Part shown: positions 1 through 5,751 of the stretch, piece by piece
How positions within the stretch are numbered: position 1 is the stretch's first letter
Layout: each line of letters opens with the position of its first letter
Source: Pontiellaceae bacterium
GTDB taxonomy: Bacteria > Verrucomicrobiota > Kiritimatiellia > Kiritimatiellales > Tichowtungiaceae
Direction of reading: 5' to 3'
Assembly (NCBI GenBank): GCA_025457785.1
Contig: JALOTS010000123.1
Span: 1 to 6,661 of the forward strand
DNA length: 6,661 nt
Position numbers and translations under genes: made by a program
The notes under the pieces: generated by a model
Databases searched by the model: none
What the model was told of the DNA's origin: nothing
Seen by the model: only the letters and a program-made list of their open reading frames with translations

Positions 1-11
1 CGGTTTTTACT

Positions 12-53
12 ATTCAGCCATTTCACCATTCCAGTATTCCATCATTCCATTCC
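12..53. repeat. Short-period (8 bp) ATTCCA-like array
   Basis: Five hexamers start exactly 8 bp apart at 12, 20, 28, 36 and 44 (ATTCAG, ATTTCA, ATTCCA, ATTCCA, ATTCCA), followed by a partial copy at 49-53. The left two copies are degenerate and the right three share an exact ATTCCA core. The array abuts the permease stop codon at 54-56, so it lies in the 3' flank of the ABC operon. No hairpin with a T-tract is visible, so it does not look like a terminator. It resembles in style the other short-period arrays at 2729-2799 and 4396-4420, but the core sequence differs. Origin and function are unknown. Confidence 0.7.
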
Positions 54-785
54 TTACCGGCGGGCCTCAACCGCCTTCACGGCTGCAAAGAGAAAAAAAA
101 GAGTTGCGGTTAAATAGAGCACCAGCGACCGGGAGTCGAAAACCCCGCGAGCCGATTCCATCAGGTGCAGAGCGGAGGAAAGGTACCCGCCGATTTCGCG
201 CACCATCACGTTTTTCGAAAGATGCGGCTCAAACAGCCCGCCGAAAAAAAGGATGCTCATAATGGAAAAGGTCGCAATCGCCGCAATGATCTGGTTCGAG
301 GTCATCGCCGAAGCCAGCAGCCCCAGTGCAATAAAAGCGGACGCGATCAGGCCGATCATTAAATAGCCCATCGCAATCGGGCCGGAATCAACCAGATGGG
401 CGACTTCGGGCACGAGCAGACGGATGATCACCAGATAGAGCAGCGTCGGCAGACACATCACGATGAAAAAGGAAAGAACCCCCGCGAATTTTGCGGAAAC
501 CAGAGCGGAGCCTTTGACCGGCGCGGTCATCATGGTTTCAAAGGTTCCGTTTTTGCGCTCCTCGGCGAACGTCCGCATGGTAAGGATCGGAATCACAATC
601 AGCATGCAGGCCCAGATGACCACCATCAGTCCCTGTACCGCATGCATCACTTCCAGATTTTCCTTCACCAGCCAGTAGAAGCCGCAGCCTGTTACCAGCA
701 GGAAAAACATCAGCATCACATACGCAATCGGCGAAAGAAACATCGCCGCCAGTTCACGCCGCCAAAGTACAAAAAACGTTCTCAT
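54..785 (-). CDS. ABC-2 type transporter permease (GldF-like)
   Basis: Encodes a 243-residue inner-membrane permease that would pair with the ATPase encoded just upstream to form an ABC-2 exporter; the substrate cannot be told from sequence. Roughly six hydrophobic segments are visible, near residues 18-40, 53-70, 100-122, 137-160, 166-184 and 218-237. After the second comes the cytoplasmic motif MRTFAEERKNGTFE (70-83) with TAPV (87-90), typical of the GldF/NosY-like branch of ABC-2 permeases. The reading frame is open further upstream, to 896, but the start at 785 is chosen because the conserved start MRTFFVLWRREL fits the family, a GGAG site (794-797) lies 8 nt ahead, and the ATG overlaps the ATPase stop as ATGA (785-782), which suggests translational coupling. 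In GldF-type operons a GldG-like auxiliary subunit often follows; if present it is left of the window, beyond the repeat array. GldF-like is a similarity call and does not imply gliding. Confidence 0.9.
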   Translation of the reverse strand: MRTFFVLWRRELAAMFLSPIAYVMLMFFLLVTGCGFYWLVKENLEVMHAVQGLMVVIWACMLIVIPILTMRTFAEERKNGTFETMMTAPVKGSALVSAKFAGVLSFFIVMCLPTLLYLVIIRLLVPEVAHLVDSGPIAMGYLMIGLIASAFIALGLLASAMTSNQIIAAIATFSIMSILFFGGLFEPHLSKNVMVREIGGYLSSALHLMESARGVFDSRSLVLYLTATLFFLFAAVKAVEARR

Positions 786-1732
786 GGGTTTTTCTCCGCT
801 GCCGCGTCGTCGCGGATAATCGAGACAAAAATATCTTCCAGCGAGCGGCTTTCCAGATGCAGCTCGCGCAGTTTCCAGCCGTTGGATGCCGCGCATTCAA
901 AAACCTGTGTTCGAATCTCAGGGGAGGACGAATCAACCCGGTAGCGGCTCCAGCTTTCATCCAGCACTTCGCGATCCACTACATCCACTCCGCCCAGATT
1001 TTTCAAGGTCGATTCAATGACTGCGGCATCTCCGGCGATTTCGGCGCTGATCATAATGTCGCCCGTTAGCCTTTTCTGAAGGCTTTCCGGCGAGTCAGAT
1101 GCCACAATTTTCCCCTTGTTGATGATCAGAATCCGGCGGCAGGTCATTTCAACCTCCGGAAGAATATGGGTGGAAAGCAGCAGGGTGTGGCGTTCGGCCA
1201 GTTGGCGGATCAGTTCGCGCACCTCACGGATTTGGTTGGGGTCGAGCCCCGCCGTCGGTTCGTCAAGAATCAGCAGATCGGGATCATGAAGCAGGCTGTC
1301 GGCCAGACCGACGCGCTGACGGTAGCCTTTGGAAAGCTGGCCGATAATCCGGTGTCCGACTTCTGTCAGTCCGCACTGCTCTTTCACGGTATCACGCCGT
1401 TCGCGGATCGCCTTGCGAGCCACGCCTTTAATCAGTGCGCGGAATTTCAGGTATTCATCCACCCGCATTTCGGTGTAAAGAGGACAGCTTTCCGGCATGT
1501 ACCCGATATGACGGCGCACCTCAATCGGATCATCAAACACATCGCAACCGGCGATTTCTACCGCGCCCTGCGTCGGATGCAGAAAGCCGGTCAGCATTCG
1601 CATCGTCGTCGTTTTTCCCGCGCCGTTCGGGCCGAGGAAACCGACAATCTCGCCCCGCTTCACCTCGAACGACACGTTGTCAACTGCGGTATGACCCGCG
1701 AACTGTTTAGTCAGGTTTGAAACCTTTATCAT
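782..1732 (-). CDS. ABC transporter ATP-binding protein (GldA/CcmA-like)
   Basis: A 316-residue ATPase subunit that would power the adjacent ABC-2 permease from the cytoplasmic face. All nucleotide-binding motifs are intact: Walker A GPNGAGKTT (34-42), the Q-loop region IGYMPESCPLY (77-87 region, with Glu where many families have Gln, as is usual in this GldA-like branch), signature LSKGYRQRVGLA (133-144), Walker B LLILDEP (153-159), D-loop AGLD (161-164) and the H-loop histidine H189 in STH. A C-terminal extension of about 90 residues ends in SLEDIFVSII (297-306), the usual tail of drug- or polymer-type ABC-2 ATPases. The ATG at 1732 has an AAGGA site (1740-1744) 7 nt upstream. It is the first gene of a two-gene operon whose start faces proB across a 210-bp divergent gap; a promoter candidate lies at 1784-1811. 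The substrate is unknown. Confidence 0.93.
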   Translation of the reverse strand: MIKVSNLTKQFAGHTAVDNVSFEVKRGEIVGFLGPNGAGKTTTMRMLTGFLHPTQGAVEIAGCDVFDDPIEVRRHIGYMPESCPLYTEMRVDEYLKFRALIKGVARKAIRERRDTVKEQCGLTEVGHRIIGQLSKGYRQRVGLADSLLHDPDLLILDEPTAGLDPNQIREVRELIRQLAERHTLLLSTHILPEVEMTCRRILIINKGKIVASDSPESLQKRLTGDIMISAEIAGDAAVIESTLKNLGGVDVVDREVLDESWSRYRVDSSSPEIRTQVFECAASNGWKLRELHLESRSLEDIFVSIIRDDAAAEKNP

Positions 1733-1783
1733 TCACATATCCTTGAAATATCCGCATCGGTATTACGCATCAAATAACGGTGC

Positions 1784-1811
1784 ATTATCTATGAGAACGG
1801 TTGACAGTCAA
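1784..1811 (-). promoter_or_regulatory. Candidate sigma70-type promoter of the ABC operon
   Basis: Read on the minus strand, TTGACT (1811-1806) and GATAAT (1789-1784) are separated by 16 bp and lie about 50 bp upstream of the ATPase start, which would give a 5' leader of roughly 45 nt. The -35 box lies inside an 11-bp perfect palindrome, TTGACAGTCAA (1801-1811), which might be an operator or chance. The match to consensus is seen directly. That it is used is inferred, because promoter consensus in this lineage is not established by the sequence. Confidence 0.5.
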
Positions 1812-1858
1812 GCCGCGTGACCGGCAAAGACGGCAAGTCGATCGACGAGGTTTTATAT

Positions 1859-1897
1859 GGATTCTTCGAACACGAAGAATCCAATTTTGTTGTTTTT
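1859..1897 (+). terminator. Terminator-like hairpin in the proB leader
   Basis: A perfect 10-bp stem, GGATTCTTCG (1859-1868) with CGAAGAATCC (1873-1882), closes a 4-nt AACA loop and is followed by a T-rich stretch (AATTTTGTTGTTTTTT). This is the form of an intrinsic terminator on the plus strand; the minus strand has no T-tract after it. No convincing plus-strand gene ends just before it, and it stands 60 bp upstream of proB. It could end an unseen transcript, act as an attenuator of proB, or insulate proB from the divergent promoter. The stem is only half G/C, so its strength is uncertain. Confidence 0.5.
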
Positions 1898-1942
1898 TAA
1901 TGTTTTTCCGGCCCGGTATATGGCAATAATGCTCCGCTCTTT

Positions 1943-2722
1943 ATGAAAAAAACACGAGAACTGCTTAAACAGGCCAAACGGATCGTGGTGAAAGTCGGCA
2001 GCCGCGTGCTGGTTGACTCCACCGGAAAACCCGATCACGAGCGGATTTTTTCGCTGGTTTCCGGGATTGCCGCCCAGCACGACACCGGATGCGAAATGCT
2101 CCTTGTCTCCTCCGGCGCCATCGCCGCCGGCATTGAAGCGCTCGGTATGACCAGCCGCCCGACCGAACTGCCCGAGCTCCAGATGGCCGCCGCCGTCGGA
2201 CAGGGCCGCCTGATGAGCCTCTACAGCCACCTTTTCGGCCAGAAGCATGTCAAAGTCGGACAGGTTTTGCTCACCAATGATATTTTCCAGAATGAGGAAC
2301 GCCGCGCCAACGCGCAGAACACGCTCCTCAAACTGATCGAATACGGCATCGTGCCCGTCATCAACGAAAACGACACCGTCGCCACCGAAGAAATCAAATT
2401 CGGCGACAACGACCTGCTCGCCTCGCTTGTCGCCATCCTCATCCAGGCCGACGCGCTGATTCTGCTGTCCACTACCGACGGCCTCAAAGACGACGACGGC
2501 CAGCGCGTGCCCTTCGTTGAACAGGTTTCCGAAGACATTCTCGCGCTCGACAAAGGGAAAAACGGCGAACTCTCCACCGGCGGGATGAAATCCAAGCTGA
2601 TGTCCGCTAACAGCGCCGCCAAGGAAAACATCCCCGTCATCATCGCCGACGGCCGGACCGACGGCATTATTCAGGCCATCCTCGGCGGGGCAGATGTCGG
2701 AACATTAATCGTATCCAGATAA
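1943..2722 (+). CDS. proB: Glutamate 5-kinase (short form, no PUA domain)
   Basis: Cytoplasmic enzyme that phosphorylates L-glutamate with ATP to give L-glutamyl 5-phosphate, the first and usually proline-inhibited step of proline synthesis. The 259 residues form one amino-acid-kinase domain: the N-terminal phosphate-binding strand VVKVGSRVL (15-23), VSSGAIAAG (55-63), AAVGQGRLM (83-91), the substrate motif NENDTV (141-146), FGDNDLLA (153-160), the nucleotide-site stretch LLSTTDGL (174-181) and STGGMKSKL (211-219). The protein stops where the kinase domain ends, so the C-terminal PUA domain of longer forms such as the E. coli enzyme (about 367 residues) is absent; short forms are known in other bacteria. 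ATG 1943 is the only sensible start: the frame has a stop at 1898-1900 and no other start codon between. No Shine-Dalgarno sequence is visible, unlike the other genes here. The partner gene proA is on the same strand but separated by a sulfatase gene. Confidence 0.96.
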   Translation: MKKTRELLKQAKRIVVKVGSRVLVDSTGKPDHERIFSLVSGIAAQHDTGCEMLLVSSGAIAAGIEALGMTSRPTELPELQMAAAVGQGRLMSLYSHLFGQKHVKVGQVLLTNDIFQNEERRANAQNTLLKLIEYGIVPVINENDTVATEEIKFGDNDLLASLVAILIQADALILLSTTDGLKDDDGQRVPFVEQVSEDILALDKGKNGELSTGGMKSKLMSANSAAKENIPVIIADGRTDGIIQAILGGADVGTLIVSR

Positions 2723-2728
2723 ATAAGA

Positions 2729-2799
2729 CCACTAATCTTCACTAATCCACACTAATAAAATTCGCGTCCCCATTAGTGATGATTAGTGTCAATTAGTGG
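2729..2799. repeat. Phased inverted repeat of six CACTAAT heptamers
   Basis: Three copies of CACTAAT start at 2730, 2740 and 2750, and three copies of the complement ATTAGTG start at 2772, 2782 and 2792. Both sets are spaced exactly 10 bp apart with variable 3-nt spacers. The two 28-nt arms (2729-2756 and 2772-2799) pair at 23 of 28 positions around a 15-nt loop. All heptamers are exact while the spacers differ between the arms. It begins 6 bp after the proB stop and ends 5 bp before a strong AAGGAG site. There is no T-tract, so it is not a standard terminator, though a hairpin of this size could protect the 3' end of the proB message. One helical turn per heptamer would also suit cooperative protein binding. 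Confidence 0.85.
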
Positions 2800-2815
2800 T
2801 TCAAAAGGAGTTGAA

Positions 2816-2860
2816 ATGAATTTGGGCGGCAACACCGGAGCCCTGATTGTTCATCGGTAA
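2816..2860 (+). other. 14-codon reading frame with strong Shine-Dalgarno site
   Basis: ATG at 2816 opens a frame of 14 codons (MNLGGNTGALIVHR) ending in TAA. AAGGAG (2805-2810) sits 5 nt ahead, an ideal spacing. The leader AAAAGGAGTT (2803-2812) is identical to the one in front of proA (4424-4433), and in both places a short-period array ends just before it. The peptide is not recognised. It may be the stranded 5' end of a gene lost by rearrangement, a leader peptide, or a chance frame behind a copied leader sequence. The frame is in phase with the sulfatase start but separated from it by this stop and a further TAG at 2897-2899. Confidence 0.25.
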
Positions 2861-2871
2861 AAAGCAAAGCA

Positions 2872-2892
2872 GGACAGGCTTCCAGCCTGTCC
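2872..2892. repeat. REP-like perfect palindrome
   Basis: GGACAGGCT (2872-2880) and AGCCTGTCC (2884-2892) form a perfect 9-bp, GC-rich stem around a 3-nt TCC loop. No T-run follows on either strand, so an intrinsic terminator is unlikely. Its compactness and intergenic site resemble REP-type palindromes, but only one copy is present in the window, so membership of a repeat family is inferred. It stands about 95 bp upstream of the sulfatase start. Confidence 0.5.
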
Positions 2893-2986
2893 GGGATAGC
2901 CAGGATGTCTCTGTCCAACGTTAGTTTTTCAACGCGGTTCCAATGTCCGGAAGGAGCGAGAGGCGAAAGATTTAAAGGATTCAAAA

Positions 2987-4363
2987 ATGAAAATAAATCA
3001 CAGTATGCGATTGGTTCTGGCCGGATTTTTGACCGTTGGTTTTTCAGGCGCGGGGCAGGCTGCGGAACTGCCGAATATCCTGCTGATCAACGTCGATGAC
3101 ATGGGCTGGGGTCAGCCGGGCTGTTACGGCGGCAAGCTGGTGTCCACTCCGAACATGGATGCCATCGCCGCAAACGGAATCCGGTTTACAGACGCCTACG
3201 CCTCCGGCCCGGTCTGCACGCCCAGCCGGGTCGGTCTGCTGACCGGACGCTATCAGGCCCGCACAGGGCATGACGCGCTGACCGTTCCGTCCAAGCCGGA
3301 ATCGCAAATGCTGCTAAGCGAGGTGACGATTGCTCAACGGCTCAAACCGCTCGGATATACCACCGGAATTGTCGGGAAGTGGCATCTGGGTGAAAATCCG
3401 GGCTATCTTCCGGCCAGCCGGGGTTTTGATTATTCCATCGGTTCCGTGGCCAATGTCAGCGAAGGACCGAACGGACGGCGTTATTATCGCGGAATGGATC
3501 TGATTCCCGACCCGGTAGAAAAATTCAATACAATCCCCCTGTACGAAAAAGAGTCGATCCTGTTTATGGAAGAAAACCGCGAAAAACCGTGGTTTCTTTA
3601 TCTTTCCGTCAATAATGTTCACGGCCCGGTCACGGCCAGCCAGTCCTATCTGGACCGGTTCGCCGACGAGACAAGCAATCCGCGGCAGAAATACATGGCC
3701 TGTATCACCGAACTGGATGACGTGATCGGTTCGATCATGAACAAATTGCAGGAACTGGATTTGGAAAAAAACACACTGGTGATTTTTTTGAGCGACAACG
3801 GCAAATCCAACGACCTCGGCGAGCAGGGTAATCTGCGCGGTAAAAAATGGACTCTGTGGGAGGGCGGAATCCGCACGCCTCTGATGATTCAATGGAAAGG
3901 GCGCATCCCGGAAAATCAGGTTTCTCACGAGCCGGTCATTCAACTGGACCTGTTTCCCACGATTCTGGCGGCGGCTGGCGGAACGGTTCTGCCTGAATGG
4001 CAAATTGACGGTGTGAATCTGCTGCCGCTCATGGAAGGAAAAACCGACAAGCTGGAACCGCGCACGCTCTATTGGCGCTATGGCCCCCAATATGCCATCC
4101 GGCAAGGGGACTGGAAAATTGTGAAGGCCGCCATTGAGCTGAATCCCATGTTGATCAATCTGGCCGCAGATGAAAGCGAACAGACCGATCTTTCCGGCGA
4201 ATACCCGGAAAAAATGCAACTGCTGCAAAACGAATGGGACCGCTGGAACGCGGAGATGCAGCCGCCGCGCTGGGAAGATTTGCGCTGGAACGGCGATCTG
4301 TACCGCAGCCAGATGAAACCTAAAAAAAAGGCCGCCCCGAAAAAACAACCTTTTCAGCAGTAG
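2987..4363 (+). CDS. Secreted S1-family sulfatase (arylsulfatase-like)
   Basis: A 458-residue type I sulfatase that hydrolyses a sulfate ester, probably on a polysaccharide or its breakdown products, outside the cytoplasm. Residues 1-25 form a Sec signal peptide (hydrophobic LVLAGFLTVGF, likely cleavage after GQA, residue 25). The metal site begins with D37-D38. C77 in CTPSR (77-81) is the cysteine converted to formylglycine by a maturase, with R81 following. Further active-site elements are GKWHLG (130-135; K131, H133), H212 in NNVHGP, SDNG (269-272; D270, N271), K286/K287 and EGGIRTP (292-298). The C-terminal subdomain carries YAIRQGDWKIVK. The last 17 residues are rich in Lys, Pro and Ala. 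ATG 2987 has AAAGGA (2974-2979) 7 nt upstream. The gene sits between proB and proA on the same strand with no metabolic link to them. The exact S1 subfamily and substrate cannot be read from the sequence. Confidence 0.95.
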   Translation: MKINHSMRLVLAGFLTVGFSGAGQAAELPNILLINVDDMGWGQPGCYGGKLVSTPNMDAIAANGIRFTDAYASGPVCTPSRVGLLTGRYQARTGHDALTVPSKPESQMLLSEVTIAQRLKPLGYTTGIVGKWHLGENPGYLPASRGFDYSIGSVANVSEGPNGRRYYRGMDLIPDPVEKFNTIPLYEKESILFMEENREKPWFLYLSVNNVHGPVTASQSYLDRFADETSNPRQKYMACITELDDVIGSIMNKLQELDLEKNTLVIFLSDNGKSNDLGEQGNLRGKKWTLWEGGIRTPLMIQWKGRIPENQVSHEPVIQLDLFPTILAAAGGTVLPEWQIDGVNLLPLMEGKTDKLEPRTLYWRYGPQYAIRQGDWKIVKAAIELNPMLINLAADESEQTDLSGEYPEKMQLLQNEWDRWNAEMQPPRWEDLRWNGDLYRSQMKPKKKAAPKKQPFQQ

Positions 4364-4395
4364 ATCGGTAAAAGAAAAGGACGAATCAGTTTTAA

Positions 4396-4420
4396 ATCCT
4401 GTAAATCCTGTTATCCTGTC
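4396..4420. repeat. Short-period ATCCTGT array before proA
   Basis: Three exact ATCCTGT heptamers start at 4396, 4405 and 4413 (spacing 9 and 8 bp). The array lies in the 75-bp gap between the sulfatase and proA and ends 5 bp before the proA Shine-Dalgarno hexamer AAGGAG (4426-4431). All copies face the same way, so no hairpin forms. It is of the same style as the arrays at 12-53 and 2729-2799 but has a different core. It may affect the proA leader RNA or simply be a selfish or slippage-born repeat. Confidence 0.7.
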
Positions 4421-4438
4421 TGAAAAAGGAGTTAAAAA

Positions 4439-5695
4439 ATGACCTTACACGACCAAATGATCGAAATGGGCACAAGAGCCGTTCACGCCTCGCGCGAGCT
4501 GGCGAAGCTTTCCACCAAAAAGAAAAATGCTATCCTTGAAGCGATGGCCGACGAGATCGCGCTGCAGAAAGCCGCGATTCAGGAGGCCAACGCCATAGAC
4601 CTCGCCGCCGGACGCGAAGCCGGGCTTTCCGCCGCGCTGCTCGACCGCCTGACGCTGACCGATGGCCGCATCGCCGGCATGATTAAAGGGCTGCGCGAAG
4701 TCGCCGCCCTCAAAGATCCCGTCGGAAAAACCCTTGGCACCGTCCGCCGCCCCAACGGATTGCAGATTAAAAAAGTCCGTGTGCCGATCGGCGTGATCGC
4801 CATCATTTTTGAATCGCGCCCCAACGTCACCGCCGATGCCGCCTCGCTCTGCTTTAAAACCGCCAACGCCGTGATCCTGCGCGGCGGTAAAGAAGCCATG
4901 CACTCCAACGCGGCTGTCGCCAAAGCTCTGCGCGAAGGCGGCGCGAAGAAGGGAATGCCCGCCAATGCCATTCAACTGGTCGAAACCACCGACCGCGATG
5001 CCGTGCGAGAACTGGCCCAGATGGTCGGCAAGATCGACCTGATCATGCCGCGCGGCGGCGAAAGCCTTATCCGCGCCGTCACCGAAATGGCCTGGGTGCC
5101 CGTCATCAAGCACTACAAAGGAGTCTGCCATACATTCGTCGATGCCAAAGCCGATCTCGATATGGCGCTCTCCATCTGCGAAAACGCCAAGTGCCAGCGA
5201 CCCGGTGTCTGCAACGCCATGGAAACGCTGCTCGTCCATCAGGACATCGCCGGCACCTTTCTGCCCCGCATGATTGCGCGCTACAAAGAACTCGGGGTTG
5301 AGCTGCGCGGCGACGAAGCAGTTCAGAAATTTGATGCCGCCGTTAAACCCGCCACCGAAGAAGACTGGTACGCTGAATATCTCGACATGATCCTCGCCGT
5401 CCGCGTCGTCAAAAACGTGCAGGCCGCGATTGACCACATCAACCTCTACGGCTCGCAGCACTCCGATGCCATCGTCACCACCGACGCAAAAGCCGCGAAA
5501 CAGTTCTTGGCGCAGGTCGATTCAGCGACGGTTTACGTCAACGCCTCGACGCGTTTCACCGACGGCGGTGAATTCGGCATGGGCGCGGAAATCGGCATCA
5601 GCACGGATAAATTGCACGCCCGCGGCCCCATGGGTCTCGAAGAACTCACCACATATAAATATGTCATCGCCGGATCGGGACAAGTAAGGACGTAG
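4439..5695 (+). CDS. proA: Glutamate-5-semialdehyde dehydrogenase (gamma-glutamyl phosphate reductase)
   Basis: Cytoplasmic enzyme that reduces L-glutamyl 5-phosphate with NADPH to glutamate 5-semialdehyde, which cyclises to pyrroline-5-carboxylate, the substrate of ProC (not in the window). The 418 residues match the usual full length of the family. Visible landmarks are the cofactor-domain block FESRPNVTADAA (124-135) with ILRGGKEA (146-153), PRGGESLI (204-211), HYKGVCHTFVD (225-235), the catalytic cysteine C258 in RPGVCNAMETLLV (254-266), and the C-terminal FTDGGEFGMGAEIGIST followed by ARGPMGLEELTTYKYVI. ATG 4439 has AAGGAG (4426-4431) 7 nt upstream. Its pathway partner proB ends 1.7 kb upstream, with a sulfatase gene between. 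Cotranscription with the sulfatase is possible, because the gap is 75 bp with no terminator. Codon choice, rich in GCC, GAC and ATC, resembles proB more than the sulfatase. Confidence 0.97.
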   Translation: MTLHDQMIEMGTRAVHASRELAKLSTKKKNAILEAMADEIALQKAAIQEANAIDLAAGREAGLSAALLDRLTLTDGRIAGMIKGLREVAALKDPVGKTLGTVRRPNGLQIKKVRVPIGVIAIIFESRPNVTADAASLCFKTANAVILRGGKEAMHSNAAVAKALREGGAKKGMPANAIQLVETTDRDAVRELAQMVGKIDLIMPRGGESLIRAVTEMAWVPVIKHYKGVCHTFVDAKADLDMALSICENAKCQRPGVCNAMETLLVHQDIAGTFLPRMIARYKELGVELRGDEAVQKFDAAVKPATEEDWYAEYLDMILAVRVVKNVQAAIDHINLYGSQHSDAIVTTDAKAAKQFLAQVDSATVYVNASTRFTDGGEFGMGAEIGISTDKLHARGPMGLEELTTYKYVIAGSGQVRT

Positions 5696-5751
5696 AGCAT
5701 AACGATAGTGCTACGTACATTAGAAAAATGAGACACTAAAATAATAGGACG

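Noticed and set aside
396..944. Plus-strand open frame opposite the ABC permease and ATPase
   Set aside because: Its translation is full of His, Gln and Arg in a pattern typical of antisense shadows, and it crosses the junction of two clear minus-strand genes.
1166..1720. Plus-strand open frame (184 codons) opposite the ABC ATPase
   Set aside because: The minus strand carries every ABC ATPase motif here, and the antisense product has no recognisable feature.
2905..3099. Plus-strand open frame of 64 codons overlapping the sulfatase start
   Set aside because: It runs out of frame through the sulfatase signal peptide and metal site, and lacks a Shine-Dalgarno site of its own.
4322..4329. Run of eight A in the sulfatase tail, considered as a phase-variation tract
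   Set aside because: It lies after the catalytic fold, so slippage would only alter the Lys-rich tail and would not switch the enzyme off.
3314..4348. Long minus-strand open frame (344 codons) opposite the sulfatase
   Set aside because: Composition is rich in Arg, Phe and Gln without motifs, and the plus strand encodes an intact sulfatase active site over the same bases.
4445..5461. Long minus-strand open frame (338 codons) opposite proA
   Set aside because: It is antisense to a full-length proA with all family motifs, has no recognisable domain, and is explained by the strong third-position C bias of proA, which removes stops from the opposite strand.
5690..5716. Inverted repeat overlapping the proA stop codon, considered as its terminator
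   Set aside because: ACGT and AGCA pair with TGCT and ACGT only by leaving a 2-nt bulge, the loop is 9 nt, and no T-tract follows.
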